From: a virus
Length of the DNA: 45,809 nt
Virus record (IMG/VR): IMGVR_UViG_3300032268_000470
Span: 1-45,809 of that record
Reading direction: 5' to 3' (one strand)
Part shown: piece after piece, positions 8,195 to 17,330 of the stretch
Layout: each line of letters opens with the position of its first letter
How positions within the stretch are numbered: position 1 is the stretch's first letter
Program-made: the position numbers and the translations under genes
The notes under the pieces: model-generated
Database searches by the model: none
What the model was told of the DNA's origin: nothing
Seen by the model: only the letters and a program-made list of their open reading frames with translations

Positions 8195-8899
8195 TTATTT
8201 AAATGAAGTTTTGTATGTGTCCGTTTCGGGAGCTCCTCCAGGTTGAAATGAACTTTTAATGTCTGCTACGTTAATGTCTTTGACCTCGTCAGCTGTTAAA
8301 ACATAATCATTTTTTCCTGTCTTTTCCATTTCTTCTGATTTATCATCAAAAAATTGTGAAAGTTTTTGATTGAATGGATATGAGTCGTAAGTTCTTAATT
8401 CTAATTTTTCTTGTGGAGTTTTTTCTCTGTATTTTTCAATCTTAGCTTCAAGTGAATTTAACTTATTCATGATGTTATCCATCTCTCCAAGTCTTGATTG
8501 TAAATCATTTAATTGTCCAAATAGATTGTTAAAATATTCTTCTTGTTTTGTTTCAATACTTTTTTGTGAGTCTACTAATTCTGTAATATCAAGTTCTTCA
8601 GATTCACCTTCACCTTTATCTGTTTTTTCTTCAGACTCTCCATCGTCGTTAAGTTTCTCAACGTCAGGGTCGTTTTCAACATCTATAGGTTCTCCACCTG
8701 CTGGTGCTGGCACTGGGGGTGGTACCGCTCCTGCTTCCGCTGGAGGTGGTGGAGCTCCCGCTCCTACGTCTCCTGGTAATGGTGCCAATGCCCCTAAATC
8801 TTGTTCAGGTGCAGCAACGTCAGCCGCTTGTTCCATGATATATTGATTGATACTTTTGTATCTATCAATCTCACTTAATATTTTTTTATCTAAACTCAT
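8195..8899 (-). CDS. 234-aa Ala/Pro-rich, coiled-coil protein, possibly virion-associated
   Basis: Function not recognised. Residues 1-25 are a short helix with IDRYKSINQYIMEQA; residues about 26-75 are Ala/Pro/Gly-rich low complexity with runs of proline; residues about 76-110 are strongly acidic (Glu/Asp/Ser); residues about 113-165 form a likely coiled coil (NDLQSRLGEMDNIMNKLN); the C-terminal third is mixed. No signal peptide or membrane segment. It is the last gene of the tail transcription unit, 5 nt after the 74-aa gene, and is followed by a terminator. A structural, scaffold or assembly role would fit the composition and place, but nothing in the sequence is diagnostic. Confidence 0.75.
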   Translation of the reverse strand: MSLDKKILSEIDRYKSINQYIMEQAADVAAPEQDLGALAPLPGDVGAGAPPPPAEAGAVPPPVPAPAGGEPIDVENDPDVEKLNDDGESEEKTDKGEGESEELDITELVDSQKSIETKQEEYFNNLFGQLNDLQSRLGEMDNIMNKLNSLEAKIEKYREKTPQEKLELRTYDSYPFNQKLSQFFDDKSEEMEKTGKNDYVLTADEVKDINVADIKSSFQPGGAPETDTYKTSFK

Positions 8900-8904
8900 T
8901 TGTT

Positions 8905-9129
8905 TTATCCGTTTAATAGTTGTTTAATTCCTCTTGATGTTTCTACTCTAACTTTTCTGTTAACGTTAACTTGATGACCTGCTCTTTCGATAAGTCCATC
9001 TCTTTCTCTAACGGTGTAACAATCCCCTGTGTCTAAGTCACATACTTGTTTTGTTCCGTCTCCGTTATCTTCTTCAGAATATCTTGTAGATTTTCCTAAG
9101 TAGTTGTCTAATGCTGTTTTTATGTTCAT
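8905..9129 (-). CDS. 74-aa small protein of unknown function
   Basis: Not recognised. Compact and charged, with two cysteines in CDLDTGDCY (residues about 30-38) that could form a small turn or metal/disulfide pair, and a basic C-terminal half (VNVNRKVRVETSRGIKQ). It lies between the giant hub gene (31 nt) and the 234-aa gene (5 nt). A TATTTATA motif stands upstream of the ATG, so it may head a small late unit with the 234-aa gene. Confidence 0.7.
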   Translation of the reverse strand: MNIKTALDNYLGKSTRYSEEDNGDGTKQVCDLDTGDCYTVRERDGLIERAGHQVNVNRKVRVETSRGIKQLLNG

Positions 9130-9142
9130 AAGAATCTTTCTA

Positions 9143-9150
9143 TATAAATA
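9143..9150 (-). promoter_or_regulatory. Candidate late promoter motif TATTTATA before the 74-aa gene
   Basis: Sense-strand TATTTATA 13 nt upstream of the ATG, inside the short gap after the 2618-aa gene. One of a recurring set of TATTTAT motifs in front of structural genes. Confidence 0.45.
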
Positions 9151-9160
9151 TGTTGTTATG

Positions 9161-12100
9161 CTATAAAGTGAAAATTGGGCTATATACCGTTTGTGTTAAC
9201 ACTTGACCTCCTATTGGTCCAGTATAACCATAAGGTCGATAGTCTACTCTTAGTTTAAAACTTCCTAAACTGTTTACCGTTACTACATTGGTATATTTGG
9301 TGTCATCACCTCCACTTGAACTATATGAAACTAAATCATTATTCAAATCAACAACATATTTGCTACCATAATTAGCAGTACTAAATTCAGGTGCATCAAA
9401 TTTAAATGTTATGTACCCACCCGCTGGCTTCTTAACGTTAAAATATTGCCATCCATCACCTTGTAATGAATCATACTCTCCAACTTTAATTATTGAAATT
9501 GTTTTTTGAGCAAATGTTCTTCCTGTTGTTGTCCCTGTTGTTGATGATGTAACAGTATTTGAAATTGCATCTCCAACATTTCTATCTGTTAAAAATAAGT
9601 TGAAATTATATGTTTGAATAACATCTTTAGGATTTTTAACTTTATCTGTAGGTCTCACATAAAGTTCAATACTTGTATAAATTTTAGAATTTTCTAATTC
9701 TTCATCGTCAAGATTTTGTCTAAGTTCATCCAACATTTGGATTCTATTAATTGAGAACTGTTGTTGGTCAGCAGAAACATATCCTAACAATCTACTTCCA
9801 CTTGCGGTTGTAATTCTTTCACCTTTATATTTTCCATCAGGTCCAGGTGTAATTTGAATAACTTTGTAATTGAACTCTGGTTGTGTGTCGATTTTCCAAG
9901 CTCCTGCATCAGGTCCGACTTGTACCGTTAACTGTGTATTACTTCCAATTGAATCTTTAGTATCTGTCACCGCGCTAAGAATGATAGGACCTGTATTTTG
10001 TGGGTTAAGATTAGACGACACAAGTTTTGTGTCAGTAGTTCCTGTTGTTGCAGAATATGGTGGTATCTTATTTGCCGCTGCTGGATTCGTATATGAACCT
10101 GGCGACGATGATGTAACACCACTTAAGGCTGGATTATAATTAAACAATACTGCCCCTGTAAATGTTCCATGGTCAGTTTTAATCTCAATTTTACCTGAAG
10201 CCGCAACAGTTCCTGTTGCAATCGTAGGTACAATAAATCTCAATGTTTCATCATTATAGATTGTTACATCTTTAAACGGAACAACTTTATTCATAAGTTT
10301 AAGTTCTTTAGTTGTTGATAGATATCTACCATTAACTTGAACAATTGTTCCTGTATATCCTGATAACGGAGCAAATGATGTAAATACTGGCGGAGGACAT
10401 AAATTGGTTGAGGTAGCACCCGAAGATGATACAAGTGGAGTAACTGTCGTAGTCCCTAATGATGATGTTGTAGTTGCTGTTATTGTTAACGCGGCTTTTA
10501 TTTTATTAATGTTTTGTTGGATGGTAGATTTTAAATCTTTAGAAGCATTTAAACTTGACAACCCAACATTGACTGCAGAATCTAAAGCCTTATATAAGGT
10601 ATCCGTTGTTGGTTTAAATTCAGTAGTATTTGCGTCGTAATACTCAGGACTAACATTAGAACCTGGCCAATCACAAATATAATATTTTGCCAATCCTCCT
10701 GTTAAAATTCTTGGAATATTTGGTTCAATTCTAGCTCCCATAAATCTAACATATGAGTCAAGAGTGTCAAAATGTGTCACAGGGTGTGATATGTTTGTTG
10801 ACGCATTACTTTTAGACTTAACACAACTATATACCGTCGATAATTGAGTTGTTTGAGACCCCCAATCAACATCTAAAGAAATCATACCTAAGTTATTATT
10901 CCATCCGTTAAACGCTCCATTTTTACTACTTGAGTTTTGTTGGAAAGTTTTAAGATACGACATACAATACACAATTGTTTGAAGACTTTCATTATTTGGA
11001 AATAATCTTTTTAAAGTATCCGCCAATGTTTTCTCATTTATTGGAATTAAATCACCTTTAACAGAAACATATTTACCAGGTGTATTAACAGGATTATATA
11101 CTTTAAGAACATTACCTTCACAAGAATTAGTAGTGTCTAAAGTATTATCCGCCTTTTGAGAAATTTGGTTTGCTTTAATAGCGTTTGTTGTTCCAGATAC
11201 TGTCACACTATCTTTATTGATTTTAAGAAGTTCTTCTAACTTAGTAATAAGATTTTGGTTAATACTCTGTAAGAAAGTATCAATTGCCGGCAAGTCATAA
11301 ATACCCTGTCTAACCCCTGTAAATGTTGTTTGAAAATTTCCAGGTTGTATAGTATGTTGTACATCTTGAATCATGTACGGGCCATTAAACATTGGAACAT
11401 GTCTTAAGTTAAAATACATTGTTGGTTGTAATAAGGCGTTACCTAAACAAACAACGCTACACTTATAACTTCTTTGTTTATAAAGATTATATAAACTTAC
11501 GTTTTGTGTTGCGGTTTGTCTACCTGACGATTGGTCAACCATATTCAATTGAGTATTAATTGATTCTGATGTTGCGCTACCATTGTCTTGACTAACACTA
11601 AACGAGTAGAATATATTTTGATTTCTAATGCCAATATCCACGTTGAATCCAACACATTTATTTGATACCGCCCAATCTTTTTTACCTTTTTGGTCTTCAA
11701 TTAATGGGTTTTCAGAAGCTCTTCTCATTTCAAACGCATCGTCTCTAAACTTGAAATTTCCCTTAGGTAGGTCTAAATATTGTGAAGGTTTACCTGCATA
11801 AAAACAAACCATTTTTGGGCCTGATTTTCTATAATCAACATCCAAATATGTACCCCACATACTATTCGCAAAATCTAACGAACCTTCAGCCTTTGGAATT
11901 GTGGTTCCGTCAACATCTTGTACGTTATAAAAATTAACGTATGCTGGCAGGTTCATAACATTAAAGTTATTCTTAATAAGAATACCACTAATAAAAGTAT
12001 AAACACTCATGGCTTGGTTAAGAGAGTATTCTCCATTACCTTTACCTCCTCCAAACATATATTTTAAATCAAAAATATCTAATAAGATAGTATCACCAAT

Positions 12101-15100
12101 ATTTCTTGAGGCTCTATCTAAAAACATAATATCCTCAAATAGTGTTTTAGTTTTGTAATCACCTCCAGAAATCCATTTATCGTTTAACGCCTTAAATACT
12201 TCGTAGTTCTCAACTTTACTTTGTTCTCCACTAATAACACTTTGTACCGTACTAGAAGGAATTTGTTGTTGATTTGGTAGAGCGGCTCTAACACCTGATA
12301 ATACTCCATTTAAGAAATTATTTTGTAAATCTGTTTCTAAACCAAGATATTGAGTAAGGTTATTTTTAAATTGTGCAACAGTCATTGTTGGACTCTTTAA
12401 CTTTTGAGTTGCAAACATTTTAATCAATGGTGTCAATAATACCACGTTTTGAGCAGTGAACTCAATGTTATTATCAATAAAGAAATCCGTAATATATGAA
12501 CCATTAGATGTATAGGTAACTCCACTAATTGTGGAGAATCCAACATTAGTTTCAAGTGCGTTCCAAGCTGTAGGATTTAATAATTTAGATTGAGTTAGTG
12601 TTAACGTTCCCCCGTTAATTGGTAAAGTTCCTTTAACGTAAGGATTAAATGTTATTGGGTCAACAACTAATTGTTGTCCGTTATATGACAGGTAGGAATT
12701 AAAAATTCTGTAATCATAATTAGATGGATTGCCATACCTAAAAATAATATCGTATTCCATAAACGCTCTAACTCCATTTTGAAATACGTCATATTGTGAT
12801 TGGATTGTCCCATTAAAATAATCAGTGTCTGTTTGTCCTTTAGATTGAGCAGGTACCATCATTAATGTTTTAAATAACGATTGAAAGTTTTTGTAATTGG
12901 CATTTATATTAACGGGACTTTGTCCAAAAGTAACAGTATAGTCACTAACATCCGTGTTACTCATAGACTTTGAGAAATTTAAAAACTCTTGTTCAAAAGT
13001 ATCTAAAATTCTTTTTTCAAAAACCGAAAATACTTCTTCAATTTTTGAATATGAATTTGTACTTAAAAAATGAACAGGTGTTTGAGTGTTTCCTGTATTA
13101 ATAAAATTAAGATATGAATCAGGATTTGGGTATGCTATTTGATTATTATCGTAATATCCAAAATTTGGGGCTGACCATAAACATCTAACTGAACCATTAT
13201 ATACACTATTATTTGATGTTAAATTTACTTTGGTTCCAACAGAAGTTGTAACACCTGTTATACATGCTCCTACTGTTTGGTTTAATGGTGTACCAAAAGA
13301 TGGTATAACAAAATATTGTTCTCCCTTTGTATTATCTTTAGGGTCACAATCTACAGATATTTCAGGTGTTAAATCAGGTACTAAAACAGACCATGTAATT
13401 AATCTTAAATTTTTAGTTCCTTGGGTAGCATTATTAATGTTTGAATCCAAAAAGTTATACATTTTTAATCCACCATTAACACTTTCTTGTATCTCTTGAT
13501 TAGTATATCCACTATACAAATTATACCCATTATAAAAAATATTAAAATCATTAACTAACTTAGGGTAGAATCCAACTTGCATATTTGCGTCAGTCGTTGT
13601 TTCATCTTGTAATACAACAGTTCTATCAACACCACTATATTTGAATACATACGGTTTTGTAGTACTCCCTGAAATTGGGTCGTAGTTTAAACTATAGTCA
13701 AAGTTTTTCCAAACATCTGTTAAAATATCAACACCAGTATCTTTATATTTTTTATATCTATGCCAAACGGAACCATACTTTATCATCCAAGCGTATGGTA
13801 TTTTATGTATTGCACCAAATTTATTAAAACACGAAGCAATATAATCTAAATCAGTTATTTTTGGGCCGTCAGTTGTTATTGTACCGTCAGTTGTTGTTTT
13901 ATATTTTTCTCTTAAACTCGCTAATGGTAATGAATTAAGAAAAAGATACGCCGCTTGAACATAAGGGTATTGGTCGTTAGTTTTTGAATTGGCAACCCCG
14001 TTTTGAATTGCATTAACAAAGTATGGTGTATTCAACATTGATGTTGTTGTTCTCGGTCCTAAAAACCCTGTTGGTGTTGTATAGTCACAATAACCCTCAG
14101 TTGCAATAAAATTATTAGGTGTCCTTGTTGTATAAAATGATGATAACCCTGGTATTGCACCTGGATAAATTCCTGAAGCTATAGCAACTAAAGTTGGGTT
14201 TTGTCTTAACAAATAAGAAAAGTTAGTTACAGGTCTATTTGTTTTATAGTCATTTACGTCACTAAAGTTTGAGATAATCTTTCTTGGTTCAAAAACTTTT
14301 AATGTTTTTTTAGTATCATAAACTTGAGTACCAAAAGATGTCGAACTTTGATTTAAATTATTTAAACACCATGATGAGTCAGTAAATGGTAAGGTATCAA
14401 CAACCATAGGTTCGTTAGACGCGTTCGCAATTAATTTTGCAAGAGCTTCGGACTTGGTACTAAGTTGTGGTATTTTACCTAAGTCATTAATACTTAATAC
14501 ACTATACGAATTATTAGTGATAGATTTAATATATGGTGTTACAAAGAAATCTCTAATATGGTCTTGATATGCTCTACCTGTACCCATATTTGATATGGTA
14601 CTCAAAAATTGTTCGTAGTTAGATGCGTTTAACCCATAATTTTTTAATTTGAACGTAATATATGGTGAACTCACCCCTAAACTTGTTGTAATATTGCTAA
14701 CCTCAGTTTCAATATTAAGTTTAAGTAAGTCATTAATTTGACCTAAGTTAGCCCTAACTAACCCTGAATAGTGTGAAGTTAAAAATTGTCTCTCCCATAT
14801 TTCATAATAAAATTTAATTTCTTCTTTATTCTCATAGGCAATTCCTAATGACGGAAATTCAATTGGGTTAATATTAATAATATTTGTATCTCTTTGATTT
14901 GCCAATGGAGGGGCGGCAGTAGGGTTTTGAAACTTCATTGTAAGTCCTTTCATATACTCTTCCACAAATTGTACCTCAGGCCATTTAGAATAATCGCCTC
15001 CTTTTGTTCTATCAATAACTGTTGGGTCCGCAATATACTTTAATTGGAACCTACCCTTTTTGTCTTCGGGTGTTTCTACAAAAAATTGTGGCCAAGGATA

Positions 15101-17017
15101 TACAGGAATTTGTGCGTTCTCAGCTGCGGTATTACCTAATAAAGAACCTTGTGTTTGTTTCACATGGTCTCTAGTTTCAGAACTTGGTGCTGAGGCGTCA
15201 TTATCTAAAATTGCCGCTTTTCTAACAGGGTCGTATTTTACATTCCAAGCCTTAGTATGAACATCATCCATTAATCTAATAAAACCTTCTGCTGACGCCA
15301 TGACAACCGCAATCATATTTCTAACCGTAGGCTTAAACCCAAGTCCAGTATCTTTATCTTCAATCTTTCTTAATAAAGCCTCGGTTATTATTGACTCATA
15401 TTCTGATAATTTTTTATTTGCCGTTGTTTCTAAAGATGATATTGTTGCATCAAATTTACCCTCTCCTTCAAACACAAACCATTTTTCTTTTGATAAAGTA
15501 TAACTATTTCTTCCATTAACATCCGTTACTTCAATATTATTAACGATTCCAATAAATTTAGATTGAACCGATTCTATTGATTCACGAGTTGGTGTTATAA
15601 TCCCTGTCTGAGCTCTTGTAGTCTCAACCCAATCAATTTGAGAGTCACTTGGAGCTTCAATTACAATCATGTCCAATTTAATTGGATTTGGGATTGGGGA
15701 TGCTCCTTTAGCTCCAAGGGTTGTATTCCCAGCAAGTGCATCATTAAATTTTTTGATGTTACTATCTAATAATGATAGTGCCTCTGTCTTAGTAGTTTCA
15801 TTTGTGGTATTAAAAACATAAACTTTTTTATTATCCTTTAAATAAATTGGTTTTGGGTTCAAATATGTATTAAACCATGAACTATTTGAATTTCTAATAT
15901 TTGTAAAATATTGGGTTAAAATATCCTTATAATTTCTAATATTAGTTAAAGGTTCAACATCAGCTTTAGGAAAAGAATTTGTAATGTTTTGTTCAAATGT
16001 ATCCAATTTTGCCATTAATTGAATTAGCGTAAGCTCGGGTAAGTCTTTAGGTATTAAACCTTTGGCTTTGTATTCACTATAAACTTCAACAATTTTTTGA
16101 TATCCAATTTCCGTAACTAATTCAGTAACAACAGCGTCACTACTATTACTACTATTAGCTCCAATTGTAGCTTGTACTTTTGATTGAGACTCATTTGATT
16201 TATTTGACGCTTGAGGTGTTACTGGTGTTTGTGAAAAATTAAACCTTTGAGAATACATGTGTGGTGTTGCTAATAAGTGTCCCATAGCAATCTCATTCAA
16301 TATGTTAAATTTATAACCTTTGAATGTTAAACTGATTTGATAGTTTCCACTAAATGAGTTGAACGCAGCATGAAATTTTTCTAAATTAAGTTGGTATCTT
16401 ACCGCTTGTCCGTAAAACCCTTTAAGAGTTAAGTAAAATGGTGGATAAGGTAAATTAAAAAAGGCTGAGTATGGTGAATTGTTTCCTAATTGAAACAATG
16501 CTTTACCCTGAACATCTTCCAATTGCATTGTTACCGATGGTATAAACGAACTATTGGTTGTAATATTAATACTTGTAATACCTAATAATCCGTTATCAAT
16601 TACATTCGTCTCATTGGCAACACTATTTGTAAAAAACGGTTTTGCTCCTCCACTAGGTTGTTGCCCTATTTGAGCAGGTTGATTAGTTCCATCAAATTTA
16701 GTAGTATTTTGTCCCGTTAATTCATCATAATATCCTGTCCCTAAATAATTATTTTTACTTGGTTTAAGAAAATTAAGTTTTGCAACAGAAATTGTTCTTA
16801 TTCCACTATCTTCAGGGCTAATACCAACCGCTAATTTTGTTCTTGGTAAAACATCGGCCTCTAAATTAGCATACATAACTAAGTTTTCATGGTCAACTAA
16901 TCTTTCTTGAATTTTTCCATTACTAATTGTTTTGTTTGGGTCGACTAAAATGAGGTTATTATAGTCAAACTCAACATATATGTCTCCACTCTTGTCTGGT
17001 GATAAGTTACCTGCCAT
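9161..17017 (-). CDS. Giant baseplate hub/spike protein (gp27-like parts, IPT/TIG domain)
   Basis: 2618 residues, by far the largest product here; T4 gp27 has 391. Residues about 145-245 resemble an N-terminal hub domain, with LEDVQGKALFQLG and PPFYLTLKGFYG. Residues about 1780-1940 look like the matching C-terminal hub half (QRSYKCSVVCLGNALLQPT, FNGPYMIQDVQHTI, FTGVRQGIYDLPAI), typical of gp27/VgrG-type proteins; the stretch between would be a huge Asn/Thr/Tyr-rich insertion of about 1500 residues. Residues about 1980-2150 may hold a lysozyme/glucosaminidase-like domain (NNNLGMISLDVDWG), a weak assignment. Residues about 2205-2290 are an IPT/TIG immunoglobulin-like fold (VFTSFAPLSGYTGTIVQVNG), followed by further beta domains. 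It follows the LysM/gp53-like gene with an 11-nt overlap. Expected in the baseplate, at the tail axis. Confidence 0.72.
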   Translation of the reverse strand: MAGNLSPDKSGDIYVEFDYNNLILVDPNKTISNGKIQERLVDHENLVMYANLEADVLPRTKLAVGISPEDSGIRTISVAKLNFLKPSKNNYLGTGYYDELTGQNTTKFDGTNQPAQIGQQPSGGAKPFFTNSVANETNVIDNGLLGITSINITTNSSFIPSVTMQLEDVQGKALFQLGNNSPYSAFFNLPYPPFYLTLKGFYGQAVRYQLNLEKFHAAFNSFSGNYQISLTFKGYKFNILNEIAMGHLLATPHMYSQRFNFSQTPVTPQASNKSNESQSKVQATIGANSSNSSDAVVTELVTEIGYQKIVEVYSEYKAKGLIPKDLPELTLIQLMAKLDTFEQNITNSFPKADVEPLTNIRNYKDILTQYFTNIRNSNSSWFNTYLNPKPIYLKDNKKVYVFNTTNETTKTEALSLLDSNIKKFNDALAGNTTLGAKGASPIPNPIKLDMIVIEAPSDSQIDWVETTRAQTGIITPTRESIESVQSKFIGIVNNIEVTDVNGRNSYTLSKEKWFVFEGEGKFDATISSLETTANKKLSEYESIITEALLRKIEDKDTGLGFKPTVRNMIAVVMASAEGFIRLMDDVHTKAWNVKYDPVRKAAILDNDASAPSSETRDHVKQTQGSLLGNTAAENAQIPVYPWPQFFVETPEDKKGRFQLKYIADPTVIDRTKGGDYSKWPEVQFVEEYMKGLTMKFQNPTAAPPLANQRDTNIININPIEFPSLGIAYENKEEIKFYYEIWERQFLTSHYSGLVRANLGQINDLLKLNIETEVSNITTSLGVSSPYITFKLKNYGLNASNYEQFLSTISNMGTGRAYQDHIRDFFVTPYIKSITNNSYSVLSINDLGKIPQLSTKSEALAKLIANASNEPMVVDTLPFTDSSWCLNNLNQSSTSFGTQVYDTKKTLKVFEPRKIISNFSDVNDYKTNRPVTNFSYLLRQNPTLVAIASGIYPGAIPGLSSFYTTRTPNNFIATEGYCDYTTPTGFLGPRTTTSMLNTPYFVNAIQNGVANSKTNDQYPYVQAAYLFLNSLPLASLREKYKTTTDGTITTDGPKITDLDYIASCFNKFGAIHKIPYAWMIKYGSVWHRYKKYKDTGVDILTDVWKNFDYSLNYDPISGSTTKPYVFKYSGVDRTVVLQDETTTDANMQVGFYPKLVNDFNIFYNGYNLYSGYTNQEIQESVNGGLKMYNFLDSNINNATQGTKNLRLITWSVLVPDLTPEISVDCDPKDNTKGEQYFVIPSFGTPLNQTVGACITGVTTSVGTKVNLTSNNSVYNGSVRCLWSAPNFGYYDNNQIAYPNPDSYLNFINTGNTQTPVHFLSTNSYSKIEEVFSVFEKRILDTFEQEFLNFSKSMSNTDVSDYTVTFGQSPVNINANYKNFQSLFKTLMMVPAQSKGQTDTDYFNGTIQSQYDVFQNGVRAFMEYDIIFRYGNPSNYDYRIFNSYLSYNGQQLVVDPITFNPYVKGTLPINGGTLTLTQSKLLNPTAWNALETNVGFSTISGVTYTSNGSYITDFFIDNNIEFTAQNVVLLTPLIKMFATQKLKSPTMTVAQFKNNLTQYLGLETDLQNNFLNGVLSGVRAALPNQQQIPSSTVQSVISGEQSKVENYEVFKALNDKWISGGDYKTKTLFEDIMFLDRASRNIGDTILLDIFDLKYMFGGGKGNGEYSLNQAMSVYTFISGILIKNNFNVMNLPAYVNFYNVQDVDGTTIPKAEGSLDFANSMWGTYLDVDYRKSGPKMVCFYAGKPSQYLDLPKGNFKFRDDAFEMRRASENPLIEDQKGKKDWAVSNKCVGFNVDIGIRNQNIFYSFSVSQDNGSATSESINTQLNMVDQSSGRQTATQNVSLYNLYKQRSYKCSVVCLGNALLQPTMYFNLRHVPMFNGPYMIQDVQHTIQPGNFQTTFTGVRQGIYDLPAIDTFLQSINQNLITKLEELLKINKDSVTVSGTTNAIKANQISQKADNTLDTTNSCEGNVLKVYNPVNTPGKYVSVKGDLIPINEKTLADTLKRLFPNNESLQTIVYCMSYLKTFQQNSSSKNGAFNGWNNNLGMISLDVDWGSQTTQLSTVYSCVKSKSNASTNISHPVTHFDTLDSYVRFMGARIEPNIPRILTGGLAKYYICDWPGSNVSPEYYDANTTEFKPTTDTLYKALDSAVNVGLSSLNASKDLKSTIQQNINKIKAALTITATTTSSLGTTTVTPLVSSSGATSTNLCPPPVFTSFAPLSGYTGTIVQVNGRYLSTTKELKLMNKVVPFKDVTIYNDETLRFIVPTIATGTVAASGKIEIKTDHGTFTGAVLFNYNPALSGVTSSSPGSYTNPAAANKIPPYSATTGTTDTKLVSSNLNPQNTGPIILSAVTDTKDSIGSNTQLTVQVGPDAGAWKIDTQPEFNYKVIQITPGPDGKYKGERITTASGSRLLGYVSADQQQFSINRIQMLDELRQNLDDEELENSKIYTSIELYVRPTDKVKNPKDVIQTYNFNLFLTDRNVGDAISNTVTSSTTGTTTGRTFAQKTISIIKVGEYDSLQGDGWQYFNVKKPAGGYITFKFDAPEFSTANYGSKYVVDLNNDLVSYSSSGGDDTKYTNVVTVNSLGSFKLRVDYRPYGYTGPIGGQVLTQTVYSPIFTL

Positions 17018-17330
17018 AATAATAAAAATGATTTTCTAACGCCGCTTTATAGTCCTGTAAAGATGGTAGTAATGGGAAAGGAATAGTCAACACCGCTCCA
17101 TCATATATATTGTTTTCAAGTCCTCCAAATTGTGGATTTGCTTGAAGTATTAACCACCCAAATACAGGTGAGCTATAATATTCTTGTGATACCTTATCTA
17201 ATCTACTTTGAGCAATTTTATATATGTAAGATACATCGGTTGCCTTTTGAGGCATATAAACATACGGGACAACTGTTTGCTCTCCATTAATTAAAAAATC
17301 ACTATATCTATTCCAATATTGAAATGCCAT
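17007..17330 (-). CDS. LysM-type baseplate protein (gp53-like)
   Basis: 107 residues. The pattern DVSYIYKIAQSRLDKVS, then YYSSPVFGWLILQANPQ and DGAVLTIPFPL, is that of LysM-like phage baseplate proteins (T4 gp53 and tail protein X relatives) that bind other baseplate parts rather than cell wall. The gene overlaps the end of the 1680-aa gene by a single base (TAATG type) and the start of the 2618-aa gene by 11 nt, so the three are co-translated. Small size and conserved aromatic residues fit a structural adaptor. Confidence 0.75.
   Translation of the reverse strand: MAFQYWNRYSDFLINGEQTVVPYVYMPQKATDVSYIYKIAQSRLDKVSQEYYSSPVFGWLILQANPQFGGLENNIYDGAVLTIPFPLLPSLQDYKAALENHFYYYGR

Noticed and set aside
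8469-8846. 125-codon plus-strand open frame rich in Ser and Gly
   Set aside because: Antisense to the Ala/Pro-rich low-complexity part of the 234-aa gene; its composition is a mirror of that region.
15060-15503. Plus-strand frames within the hub gene
   Set aside because: They are short, mutually unrelated and opposite a continuous 2618-codon frame.
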